From: Dipylidium caninum
Lineage: Eukaryota; Platyhelminthes; Cestoda; Cyclophyllidea; Dipylidiidae
Assembly (NCBI GenBank): GCA_017562135.1
Contig: QEYB01001046.1
Location: forward strand, 4,464,001-4,528,000
DNA length: 64,000 bases
Direction: 5' to 3'
Shown: positions 44,601 through 56,300 of the stretch, in pieces
Layout: every line of letters starts with the position of its first letter
Numbering within the stretch: position 1 is the stretch's first letter
Notes under the pieces: model-generated
Told to the model about the DNA's origin: nothing
The model's database searches: none
What the model saw: only the letters and a program-made list of their open reading frames with translations
Program-made: the position numbers and the translations under genes

Positions 44601-47600
44601 ATCTACGATTCTAGGGCAATCAGTCACTCCTTGTGCAAGACGCCTTCTTTTAATGCGAGGCTTTTTGTCGTAACGCCCAACTATATCACTTCAGCGGTCA
44701 TAGTTTCCTTTAGGTACAAAATTTCCTTGAACAATTTACTGCACCAATTAAGCAGGATTCCTCATTTTAACAAATGCATTTATAAAGGCCTCAGCATGTG
44801 CCGAGGAGGCCCAGGGCGTCCGTGTCAAATGGTCGAGCGGCACCTGTAGGCAAACAACAGAACGAGGAAGCCAGTGTAGGTGTCTCGGGTGTGATGCCTA
44901 CGTAAGCGGTTTTGCTACTGGAGTGTCCTCATCCCCCGTCTGCAACATCTTAACCCTGATATCTTCATCCCGCTTTTCCCGCAAAATCCCTTATAGCAAC
45001 AAGGCCCCGCCACAGTCTGCAGTGGTTTCCCAAGCTACGGCACAGGCCTAACATCCCTCCCACTAAATGGCTCAAAAATTACTAATTCTAACACTTTGAT
45101 GGGATAAATTCCCACTCACTGGAGGAGAGGAGACATTCTCTCGTAATAACCCAAAAAATGATCTGGCAGCTGGTACGAAGTCTTAAATTTTTGGGTGAAT
45201 TCTCTTCTTTATGATACTTGTTTCACATGAAATGGTGGTAGGTAGGGCCTTAGATGCTCAACCGTTTCGTTGGCTCCCACTCAGTAGTCGGACGTGAGGG
45301 ATAATTTCCAGCTCCACGCTGAGAGAATTGCAGGTCGGGGAGAGGCAAGCTGCAATCTGCCTAGTGTCCTTTGTAATACTGTGGTGAACATTTAGTATGT
45401 GAAGGGAATACTCAAAAAGAAAGATGTTTTGCAGTTCAGTGGGGCAAAGGCTTGGGTTAAGATAGCATTTGATCCCTAGAAGATTAAGTAACTTCGGCGC
45501 AAGTTATGACAAAATTGGTCGTATTTGTAGAGACAGATCAACTGGTAACTCCTGATTGTATTTTAGCGACGAACTCAATCGAACCACTTCATGGCGAAAG
45601 GTGAAGGATGCTTTTCAGAAAGGGAGGGGAATAAAATTTCGTTGGGCGAAATGGCGAAGATATTCCTTCAGATCCACTTAATAAACCTCAAGTATGCATC
45701 ACGTAGTTTGTAATTTTGCGGAAGCAGGCTTCGTCATCATCTTGTTTCGATTTCCCCCTATGCAAGTGGGGGCAGGGGGAAGGAGCTTATTACAGCCACG
45801 TTGACCACCTTCCTCATCTGTAAGATTTGCCGCTTTTCATCCTGCATTCTATTTTACCGCAACCATGCAGAGCTCACAGGTTCCACGAAAGAAGCGATCC
45901 GTCGGGCTCGTCCTTCCGATCACGAATGGTGGAACTCGATGGCGAAAGTAAGTTTTTGCCCCAATTCTCCAAGTGCTGACATAAAAGACGGTTTTCGCTC
46001 TGGGCAGTTTTAATATTCATGGGCATCTTTGCCAAAGTCCTATGCAGTGGATGAGTTGTGTGATGCAAACACTTTCTGTTGTCGAGCGTCCCCCTAGTTG
46101 TCAGAGGGAAGTAGGGTGAGCGCACCGTTCGACAGTATTGAAAATACGAGAAAAGTACTGGATGACAAGTGTGTAATACAATTTTTTTGTTCTTAGGCGA
46201 GCAACAACTGTCGTGCAATTACAAGCCAGGTGAGGACCACCGCTAAGCCATTTTGAGCCAAATAAATTTTGGACAGAACCCTTCAACCCATTCTTGCTGT
46301 TAACGGCTAAAATGTCGGCAGTCAAGTAGATTTGTTTCCCTATGCTCTACGTCTCTCCTCCGTCCCTCCCTCCTCCCTCCCAATCCTCTGTCGTTGAGCA
46401 CTATAAATGATAGCCGCGGAGCGATCGAAATGTCCCGTCGCCGTAGGGAATGAAACTTTTCACAGAGGCTAGTAAATTTGGTTGTCTGAGTCGCCGATCA
46501 TGAGCGCACTTCAGGCCTTCCGATAAAAAAGCATGCATCCACCCTGGCGGATGTGGTTAACCACTTGTTGCGGAGTGCAGTCCCAAGTATAATGGAGTCT
46601 GGTTAGCAATGTGTGGGTCCTCTAAATCCCCCTAAAACAACCGCTTGCCACGTGTTGATGCAGTGTAATCGCCGTCTTTAAGTCTCTTCCACCAGTGAGA
46701 AGAGTCTCCATTTCCCTTATAATTGGCATATTTGGGCTTCCATGCCCACAGTCCCATTTGAGACATAAGGTGCTTGCAGCCGGCCCAAAAAATAATGGGA
46801 CATGATTTAATGGCCACAGGCTCAGTTCACTCCTGACCCGGGGGCCACTGGCCTCCCAATATGGCCTCTTCCCCCACAAATGGTTTCCTAATCCCAATTT
46901 TGAACATTTCACGAGAATATCTTTGCTTAAATTTGCTTAGCCTGCAGCGAGTCAAAGCATTTCCCAAGGGATTCCCTGGCTTGACAAAGTTCTGTTCAAT
47001 AATTAACTGATTTTACTCTTACGCCGAAATTAAGATCGCGTGCAGTTGACTTCACTGGCACCAGCGCCTGACACTTTTTTCTACATTGTAGAGCGGGCAG
47101 AACGCAGGGGCACAAGAGGGGAGTTGACTGCACGCACCCAGTTTGACAAGTCCTACAAGGGCGCCGTCTCCATCGACGAGTGCTCCCCTGACGGCCGATA
47201 CATTGTCGTCGCGAACAATGGAAACACAGTTCGTTAATCTTGTGGCTATTCGTAGCGCATCAACTTCACGAATGCTGGGCAGGGAGTGCAACCTCGCCCT
47301 TAAAGTTTCGCATACGCTGAGATAACTGCACATCAACCAGCACTCCTCTCACCACTCAACACCACTCTGCCTCATTCGCTTTCACAACTGAGGCAACATG
47401 TGCTCCTTTAGCCTGCGTCCCAAGTCATAGAAACGTAAATTCAGAGACGTAGTATGACCCTAATTATCCTTGATGGCAGAATGGATTTCACACAGTGTTC
47501 ATGGGAGGCACCAGCAACCGCAAATGTGCGCAGGCGAAAGACTGGCAGTGTGTAAAAGTTAGCTTACACGACCAGTTCTCTCCTCGGAACGACGCCCTGA

Positions 47601-50283
47601 GACTTCCTTAACACAGCGTGGACGTGGCGATGACGACGTACCGATTAAACTACCAGCTGTAGGAATAGATGAAATTTCCATTGGGGTGAGTTATGGTGGC
47701 GTGTCTTTTGGATTCCAATTTTTTACTTCAGCTCCACGACTGATTTGCCTCGCAGGGAAGAGAGTGATTGCTCAACCACATTTAAATCTTTTGTGATTCT
47801 TTTGCTCTTCAACCACCACAAATGCGTCTGGCATTTGGTACCGATTTCTCATCTGCCTGCCCTGTTCATTCACTTTTAGACGGAGAATCTGAACGGATGG
47901 CGAATCGTTCGAAATATCGAGCACGGCAAACAAATAATTCGTTTCACCTTCGGTGATACGCCGATGCTGCCGAAGAGCAGCAGAAAAGTGAGAGAAACGT
48001 CAAAATTTTTCAAATTCTTTTCGAAGAGGCGCAGTGCGAGCCTTAAGCATCATTAGGGACTAACGCTAGATCGGCGCATGTTGTCAGCGCCTTTCGAGAG
48101 GGTGCCATGTCCCTTTGCCCTGCCAACTGGCCTTATCCTAACTTGGTTCCCATTTTGAGACTTGCTGAGATGGACGCAAATGCCCTGGGGGTGTTACTTA
48201 ATGATTCCTTGATAATTAAAACTACATGCGGAAGGTTCTGATGTTATCAAAACGGCATGTTAGCCTTCCAATAGCGGCGGATTGGCACCACCAGTAAAAG
48301 CATTTCAGTAGCCTTGCTTTGGTACAGTTGGGAGTAGAAGAGGGCGGCGTGCTCTGGTTCGCGTCAGTCCGACTGACAGCCGGTTCATCGGCCCATCGGA
48401 CCAGATGCCCGCCATCTAATGTCGTCCCTTGGCGGATGGCCAAGGGGAGAGGCCCGCCCCGTTAGCCCGTTTTCCTGACAAAAATTTGGGTCAGGTCCAT
48501 TCCACATGCTTTATACGGCAATTTGGGAGGAGTGATGGGTGAAGGGATGCAATTCGGTTTTAATCGGCAGATAGATTAACACTGAAGGTCACTTCACCTT
48601 CTTCCCTGTATTGGAGATTATCATGAGCGGACACCAGTCCATAACGTTTCTACTTTCACCTACTATAGCGCCGTAAAACTCATTTTCCTGGTCAAGTACA
48701 CCTTCTCCCTGGTTATTAATAACCCACCGCGGAACTGTTTTCACGCGCAGTGAGTCCATTAACAGTGGGGCTGTTGCATTTGTGGGCAAAGGAGGAGTGC
48801 AACCTCTAGACGACGGTAAGGCCATTGTGGTTCATCAAAAGGACGTGGAGTAATCGCCGAAAATACCCGAACCTTTTGATCCACCTGCAAATAGTGTCAT
48901 GTAGCCTAATCTCTGATCGATTCCGATTGTCACTGCTCCTTCCCCTAGCTCGAGCGACACTCACACATGGGTTTGTAAGTGGCGTCGTTTGCCAAGAGTA
49001 TCTCCACCCTATTCAAACCCGGCTCATTCCCCGTCCCTTTCATTCCATCCGACAGTGACATTCACTAAAGGGCAACGTCGCTACGCCAGGATTTAGGTTA
49101 TCAGTTGCGTTACATGACAGACCAAGGTTCTTCCCAGATTGGAGAAGCCTAATTTACTCGGTTTATTGGCATTTAATATTTTGCCAGGACGCATGAGCAT
49201 GTCGTAGGTAGGTGTATCATTAGGAAACTGTTTGGTGTTATTGAACGGCGGGGATGGAAGTCAGAGACGCAGGCAAACATGCAACCGCGTACGGTGAAGG
49301 GCCGAGGACAGAGACATTCCCAGCAGAATTATCACGGTACAGCGATATGCGGGCAAAAAGTGTTGATGCCGCCATGAAATGCCCGCTGAACGGTGCAGTC
49401 CGAGTTCATCACTACCAGCCGGCCTCATGTCGAACAGTAAGCTGTGCGAGGGCTCATGTCCTAGTATTTGCCTTCTCGGCTGAATTGTCCGCAGCTGGAG
49501 AAGCATGCTACACTTTAATTGCCTTTTTAAATAAAATTCTCTTGAAGCAAATCCTCCCCCCTTCATTTTCCTTCTTAATACTACGCGCCTCGATTGCCTT
49601 TAACGAAGTAAATCCGATCAGGATTTGCTGGGAGAGCTTTTCACTCCCCGCCTGTATTAGTGGCGTCGTTAAGGCAGGAAATGGACTCATAGCAAATTTT
49701 GTTCTCACACAAAAATCCATCAAAGAAGGATGGAAAAAGGGCTACCCCGTGCTGGTGGCGGTATGCTGCTTTTTGGGGACATCATTTCGCAAAAATTTCA
49801 CGGTCGTACGAGCTTACTAGTATGCGAGATAGTGGCGGAGCAGAGAACAAGCCTTTCAACAGGGAGTGAACACGAGAATTTTGCCTATTTGAAGATTTGG
49901 GCTAGAGGCCAACGTGGCCCGGAGGCTGGACCGAAGGACTTGGAGTCGCCATACTCTACCTGGGGCGTTGGCGGATACATTTACACCACGCTGTTCACGA
50001 GGGATGGTGAAGTAGGTCCTCCTTTTCACTTTCACAAGTGACTTTATGGCAGCATTGAAACAGCATTTGCACCTCGTCTCTTGTGCAGGACACTCTGTCG
50101 CGTAGTCGCACTTAGTAAATTTGGTGTATTTTGAGAGTGAGCCGTCATCCTCCCCCCGTTGCCCAAGACTCCTGGACATGTTTCTCCCCTGCCCAGAGGA
50201 TGCTGTGTTTCACGTGGCGTTGCATCTTTATATTTTAGGAACGAGCCACGCATGCCCAACGCGCAGAATTTAACTTAACTTAA
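32664..50283 (+). CDS. Cytoplasmic intermediate filament protein with lamin tail domain
   Basis: Invertebrate-type intermediate filament, cytoskeletal. Exons: 32664-32782 (proposed start, weaker), 33513-33906, 35759-35970, 36082-36268, 38009-38266, 41241-41366, 44109-44485, 45880-45947, 46197-46229, 47092-47228, 47880-47987, about 49844-50011, 50239-50283 (stop). Head: Ser/Arg-rich. Rod start: REMRELNEKLAEQ then VRYLSARNRQL (coil 1A motif). Coil 1B passes LEKERMNCEKLRRDN into LDEETANRMSGQSEMQTL with the long 1B typical of lamins and protostome filaments. Rod end: VKLNLEAEIAAYRRLLDTQDG (all filaments carry this consensus). Tail: KGAVSIDECSPDGRYIVV, TENLNGWRIVRNIEHGKQI, YLKIWARGQRGPEAG, STWGVGGYIYTTLFTRDGE, ending ERATHAQRAEFNLT. 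No CaaX box and no NLS in the phase-consistent frame, so cytoplasmic rather than nuclear lamin. The 36269 donor is GC, not GT. Unspliced exon 44109 would stop at 44487-44489. Confidence 0.92.
38936..39118. other. GC-rich island inside a filament intron
   Basis: A stretch of about 180 bp rich in CpG and G/C runs in otherwise AT-rich intron sequence (intron 38267-41240). Frames on both strands are open but Arg/Pro/Ala-rich and motif-free. It might be an intragenic promoter or enhancer, or a remnant insertion. Confidence 0.4.
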
Positions 50284-53157
50284 TTCGTACCTAGAAGACC
50301 TCTTCCGGCGCCTCAAGAATGTGTAACCAGTTGCCTTCTTCCCATTTCTATTTCTTATATCCAAATTTAGGTGTGGTATCAACATTGACCCCAGTTTTAC
50401 AACTATTAAAATGGTATTTTAAAGCACGCCACTCATAGTCTAGCCATATTCAAAATTTCCCTCTTCTAAACGCTTATTCAACTGTGAACTGTTTGTCGTC
50501 TAATTTGATAACACGCTCTCATTGGACTTGAGATTACCCACGGTCTTTACTTCAAAATACATATTTTGCTGCTGCAGCGTCCTTCTGGTCTTCTAGGTCG
50601 AGCCGGATTTTTACGCTTAAAATCCTGTTTGGCCGTGAATATCCTCTCCGCACTGGGGGTGTGCGTGTGTGATCTGTGTGTGACGATGTCCTATCTCGGA
50701 ATGGACTGAGTGAGAAATGGCCCGTTCTGCCCCTATTTGTGGGAGGCAGTTCAGGTTTTCTGACGTCTACAACTTATTCAGGTTTTTTATTGGACCATCT
50801 AATCAAATAAGTCGGTTGAGAAGGTGGAGAACAATGGCTCTTGAGGGCGTAAGAAATATCAGTTGCCATATGTGGGAGCATTTGTTCTCACGACCATGAC
50901 TTATTTCGCACAAGAACTGAGGCGATGAGGCCTTTGTCCAAACTGTTTATCGTACGAAAGTGAAGAGAGCCGCAACTCCTGCCGTGTAACTTGATAAAAG
51001 GGGAGTTTAGTGGCCGGTAAGGCGAGAGTATCCAAAAGTGATCTGCGCTAGTTTGTGGGACGTGGCTTCCACCGGTAGTGGCTCCAGCTGTCCGAGTGCT
51101 GCAATTGCGTGGTTCAACTTTTAAAGTGCACTTTTCCACTTTAAAGAGCAAAAGTATGCACTACTAGAAGGTGAATAAAAAGCAGAGATCCGTGCAGTAG
51201 TTGAAGGCCTCCGACACTCCTCACCTGTCCTGAAGGCATCCCAGTGAGAAATGAGGCATGTGCCGTGTCCACCTTATAGGCGAATTCCAGCAGAGGCCTT
51301 CAGGAGTCTGCTAGCAAGCAAACCCGCAAATGTACATTCCTGCCTTAGCACTCGTCCCATGTGCCATTAAGAGTTTGTCTCTTGCATCTTTCCTCCAGTA
51401 AAGATGGTAATTTATACGAGCACCCGTGGCAAAGTCGCATACGCACGGTCTCACAGGCCATGGCAGTGGAGCCGCAGCTTTAGCTGGCTGCTACGACAGT
51501 CAAACGTGCTCCACTGTTGTCGACAACCATCTTTCACTGTCTGGGCGCGGTTCAGGAAGCAGGGGTCGGCGGTAGTGGCAGCTTCATCAGATCTAAAATC
51601 AATTCCAACGAAGCTGTGGGCAGTGGTATTTTAAGGGTTTATCCTTCTTTACTAAGAAGACGTTCTCTCACCAAAACGCCATATAGCGAAGAGACAGGCT
51701 GCCAACGCACCACCACTTCGTCAACTTCACTGTGAGAAAATTTCTCACATGCGACTGGAGCCAGTTTCCGCCATAGACTTAAACCAGAGAAAAATTTACA
51801 AAAACTCTTCACTTCAAAGTGTACCTGGGGATGCATTTGACCGAGAGAGAAAGAATGCAGTAACGCACCGTTCTCACCACTCGAAGGAGAAACTGATTTT
51901 GAAGGCCAAACAGCAGACTGCTAAATAATAAACACAACCGATGAGTGCACATTCAAAAGTGAATTGGTCACTCTCAGCCAAGTCCAGATACTTCTGACAG
52001 CCGAAATGATGAAAAGAATAACACCATGCAGGCTTGCCGTCACAGAAAGTGGCTGAGCCTTTCTCATACGATTAAACTGAGGCTCCTCAGAGTGTGAATA
52101 TATTCGCCTCGTTTCTGCACAGAGGCTTTTTTGGAGACGAGTTTATTTTTGAACTTCCCTCACTAGAGTGTCTAAGAGATAAGTTCGAACTTGCTGCCAG
52201 GAGGAACTAGTCATTTGGAGAGTTCGAAGGAGTTTACGACCACAGTGGGGTCATGGATCATGTGTGATGCGGACGAGAGGCGCATGAAGTTGCTGAAAAC
52301 AGGGGAAGTCGATCGGGACTCCGAAGGTGCGTCGCGGTAAAAAGACTCACCTTGGGCTTCTAGCAGTGGCAGAACATTTTCTGAAACTGTATATGGCACT
52401 GTTTTTTGCCAGTATGTTCATTTTACTGTGACTGTGAAATAATTCGAGGCACACGCGTTTGCCTTATTTTCTACATTCACCGCTTAGAGTAAATAAGCTC
52501 AGAAATAACGGTTGTCGTGAGCATCTTATTCATGGGGTACCAAGAGGTCTCCCGTGGGGAGGATTGGGATGAAAACCCTCACGGAGAAATGGAGTTAACC
52601 TAAGGTGAGGAACATACATTTTATTATAGCTTGTCACTCGCGAGCTAGAAAATATTATGAACAACGCGCCTTAGGGAATTTCTCGTTTCATGAGTCAGTA
52701 GTACCTCGAAGGCCAACAATTTTAGGGAGATCTGACAGGATGCAATCAGAAGCACTACACATGAAATGATGGCGCTGGAGGAGTCGGAGAGACTGAAATC
52801 TGTGTTTCTGATTTACGAGTGCAAATCGAAAATGCTGGCATTTCTCTTTATCGTCATTCGCACTGCGCGCACGTAGGCCTGGTCCCTTTTTCCTCGGATG
52901 CTTTTGCCTGCACGATTGGCTACCGTGACGCGGGCAAATTGCATTTTCCCGCCCGAGGGTTCGGCCAATCCGAGGGAGGCCTTTTGAGACGCGCAGCGCG
53001 TGCGCACGCACCGGCGTGGACGGGCACACGTGAGTCAACACGAGGCCGAGGCGGTCGCGTCGGAGTGGCACTCTCTCCCGGCCAGCAGCATCAACAGCAG
53101 CCACAGCCACAGTCACAGGGCCAGCACCGCGGAGCCCGATCCTCTCACTGCCCTCTG
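50284..53157. other. Intergenic region, filament 3'UTR to Musashi-like leader
   Basis: No supported gene. The right end (about 52.85-53.16 kb) becomes GC-rich with a long open frame and a Gln-rich stretch; I take this as the leader/promoter of the Musashi-like gene. Confidence 0.4.
51174..51179 (+). terminator. Candidate polyadenylation signal for the filament gene
   Basis: AATAAA about 890 nt after the stop codon at 50281-50283. No closer perfect hexamer was noticed. Confidence 0.3.
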
Positions 53158-53376
53158 ATGGGCATCAACTCAACCTGTGCCAGCAATGAAACCAGTCCTC
53201 CGCCAGCCACAAGCATGGCTTCTACCCTAGTCGATGAAGATTTTGAGGCAAACAGGTGCCCTCCAAGCGACGCCAGTTGCACCCTCCCTTTCCCACCGCA
53301 ACTCCGCCGGCAGCAGAGAGGCCAGAGGCAAGGGCTTCGGAGGCGAGCAAAGGGATGCTCTCAAAGATGGCGTTGA
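53158..53376 (+). promoter_or_regulatory. Possible overlapping upstream ORF in the Musashi-like leader
   Basis: An ATG at 53158 opens a 72-codon frame that overlaps the main ATG (53234) in a different frame and stops at 53374-53376. If present in the mRNA it would lower translation from the main start. Its leader status depends on where transcription begins, which the sequence does not show. Confidence 0.3.
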
Positions 53377-56300
53377 GAAAGGGACTGCGATGGAGGCGGA
53401 GGGAGAAGGGGAAGAAGAGGAGGGAACCGATGAAACGGAGGGAGGAGAAGGGGGCGAAGAAGAAGAAGAAGAAGAAGAAGATGGCGAAGACGCGGAGTCA
53501 GACGCCGCATTTCCGCATGAACCGGGGTAAGTCAAATTCAAGAGTACCACTCTTTCTTCTGTTAGCCTTTTTAAATTGTTCACGTTCACTGGTTCACTGG
53601 GCGTAGTATCGTTCGGAGGGCCTCATCTCGCTGAAGAGGGGCTGCAAATGAAAGCGTTTTTAGTCTGCGGCTGCCAGCGGGTAGTATTGTTTTTCGGATG
53701 AAAACATATACTTTGATTAAGTTTTTCCTATGGCTCTTGACGAGGCATTCTTCCTTTTGCGTCCACTTTTAACTATGTGATGAATTAAGTAGTGCTACAC
53801 GCAATTGAGCAGTCGGTCCTAACTCTTACTATAATTCCTGTAGAAAATTATGCGCCACTTGTGTTTGACTTCAGGAGCCGGAAACTTCTTGATTTTTAGC
53901 AAATTTTTAGCCTTCTTGAGAGCGTCTCTAGATGCTGGATCTTCTCTCTTTCCGCCAGATTGGTCTGAATTTAAATGCGACCGTAAAGCGTAGGGCACTG
54001 GCGCGGTTAAGAGCCCACATTCAAACCTTCAGTGCAGTGTGACAGTTTAAGACTGTCTTCCCTCCTTGTCCGCCATTGGACAAAACTATTTTTCGTGATT
54101 TACAGTAGCTCTAACTTTCACATTTTTCATTTTTAACTCGCACGTTGATTGGAGGGAATTTAGAACATCCTTTTCCCACAACCTCGATCAGGGGAGGCGT
54201 TTTAAGCCTTCACTCTTGGAAGCTTCGGCGTTAAGGTGGAGACGATTTTATCAGCGGAATATTCTATCGAGTCAGACGACTTAACGGAATGTTAAAAATG
54301 GTGGCCCAGAGAAGCATCGTAGGAAGCAACAAGGCATCATGATACTAGTAAAAAAGTACTCGCCTTCTCAATGGCTGCAAAGTTCTGTAGCGCAAACGGT
54401 TTGGCCGCACGCTTCCTCGACCTTAGGACAGGTGATGCCACCTCGTCTAAGAATCAAGATAGTTCCAGTGCCTCTCCACCACGACGGAATTCCGCCTTCC
54501 TCATCCGCACAAGCTCTGTTCAATGTGAAAGCAGGCAGTCTACTTGGCAGAAAGTCATTTTATTGCTTCATTTCCACTCGGTTCCACTCCGCTCCACTGG
54601 TGCGCGTTGACGCTCTCCACCCCCATTGTTCATACCCTTGTACCCGGAGAAGCGTGATTTTGTCCTCTTATGCATCTCGATTATCCTGACAATGGAACTT
54701 GTTTCGCCAGTTAATGCTGTAATTACTCGCAAAAAAGTGAAATCAGAGACGCCGACAAGTGTCATGAGTAGCATTCGTCCGCAATATTTCCTTATTATTC
54801 GCAACTGAATGTCATTTCGCAGTGCAATTTCTTTGAACACCTGTAGGAGGGTCGGGGCGATGGTTACTGCTAGAATAAGTCCCTGGCGTCGAAAGGAATT
54901 GCCAACGCTGCCGAGATTACCTGAGTGACACCAAACCAGCCGGCTGCACCAGCCGGCAATTCGAGGAGACGCGTTTTGTTTTGGAAGTTAATTCTGCAAA
55001 AGCCCGCGTTTTCGTTTTCCTCAGCCTACGCGCGGCTTGCGTCTCCTCAACCAAGCCTTGGTTGCGACACTCCACCCCGTGGGTGTGGGAGCGCTGTGGG
55101 TGAACTGTGTGGGAGGAGGAGCGCTTCGAATCAAAAGCTTCACTCGCGCAGCCAATGTTGGCAGTGCTCATTCGCTTTGATAATATTGTAAAGGGGTATA
55201 ACAAATACCGAGGACAACAGATAACACCTTCAAAGGTTCTAATAAATGTTACTCTGGACAACTTCTCATCTTCTCTAGCAGTTCAGAGTGCCCCGAAATA
55301 GTGAATGCCAAGCTCGTAGATAGTTTATGGGACTTCTCTAGACCACTTTCCTTCACATCCACCTTCCGCGTCCATCAATCATTTTGCGGACGAATTTTTG
55401 CGCTGTCATATGGGAATAATAAATCTAAGCTGCAAACTGATAGACCACTGCAGCGCTGCACCTCACTTCCCCTCGGTGGCGCAGAGGCCCTCGTGGTTTA
55501 AAAAAGAGAACTCCTTTCCTGTTAACTAAAGCTCCTTCTAATCTCCTCTCCCCCCCCTCCCCCCTTCTAAGACTTCGACGGTGGAGTCAGTAGCGATCTA
55601 CTCCGGACTGCTGTCTGTCCTCTTCCACCACGAAAGTGAAGGCTCCGCCAGTTACCTGTTAAGGTTGTTGGACAAAATGTGCTGTTAGCAATTTTCGGAG
55701 TACGGAATCTCGTCCAGTGCTCATTTGAGGAATAGTTGAGAGGCATGGACATTCTCACATTCCAACATTTTGTTTCATTGCAGGAAACTCTTTGTTGGTG
55801 GCTTGAACCCGTGCACCACACTCGGTAAGTTCACCAACCTTCATCTACACTCCCACTGCCAACGATAACTTATTCGAAGGATATTTGGATCCATCAGAGA
55901 TGTCAGCGCCGACCGCCCCTCCTTCTGTCGTTGGAAAGACTATATGCTCCGAAATGCCTAAAATCTAAAGTTTGATTCGACACTTTAACGTTGGCGACTC
56001 GAAAAAGACGCTGAGGTTTTGGCGGAGCTTATATGCCACCTTCTGTCCTATACTCTCCCGCCTCGCACGCCCGTGTTTAGCGACAGAAGCACTGAAATGC
56101 CTCTTCAACGCTTTACTTACTAATTTATGCCGATGACCTAGGCATTTTCGCATTTCTCCCACTATTTCCCATGGAAAAAACACTCAGTTGCTACTAATTA
56201 TTTTTATGCCCAAAATATAATGCTGGGTGTATATGCTTCGAAGTAGTCTGGCGCTTAGCAAAATTCACCAGGCAATCGGGTCGGAGCGTTCTTTACTTAG

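Noticed and set aside
48330..48480. Candidate lamin-tail exon containing PPSNVV
   Set aside because: The exon at 49844-50011 supplies the WGVG strand pair in the right phase, leaving no room for this one, and its own donor is poor.
52819..53376. 185-codon frame over the Musashi-like leader as the coding frame
   Set aside because: It stops at 53376 and does not join RRM1. The overlapping acidic frame joins with correct phase at 53526/55784.
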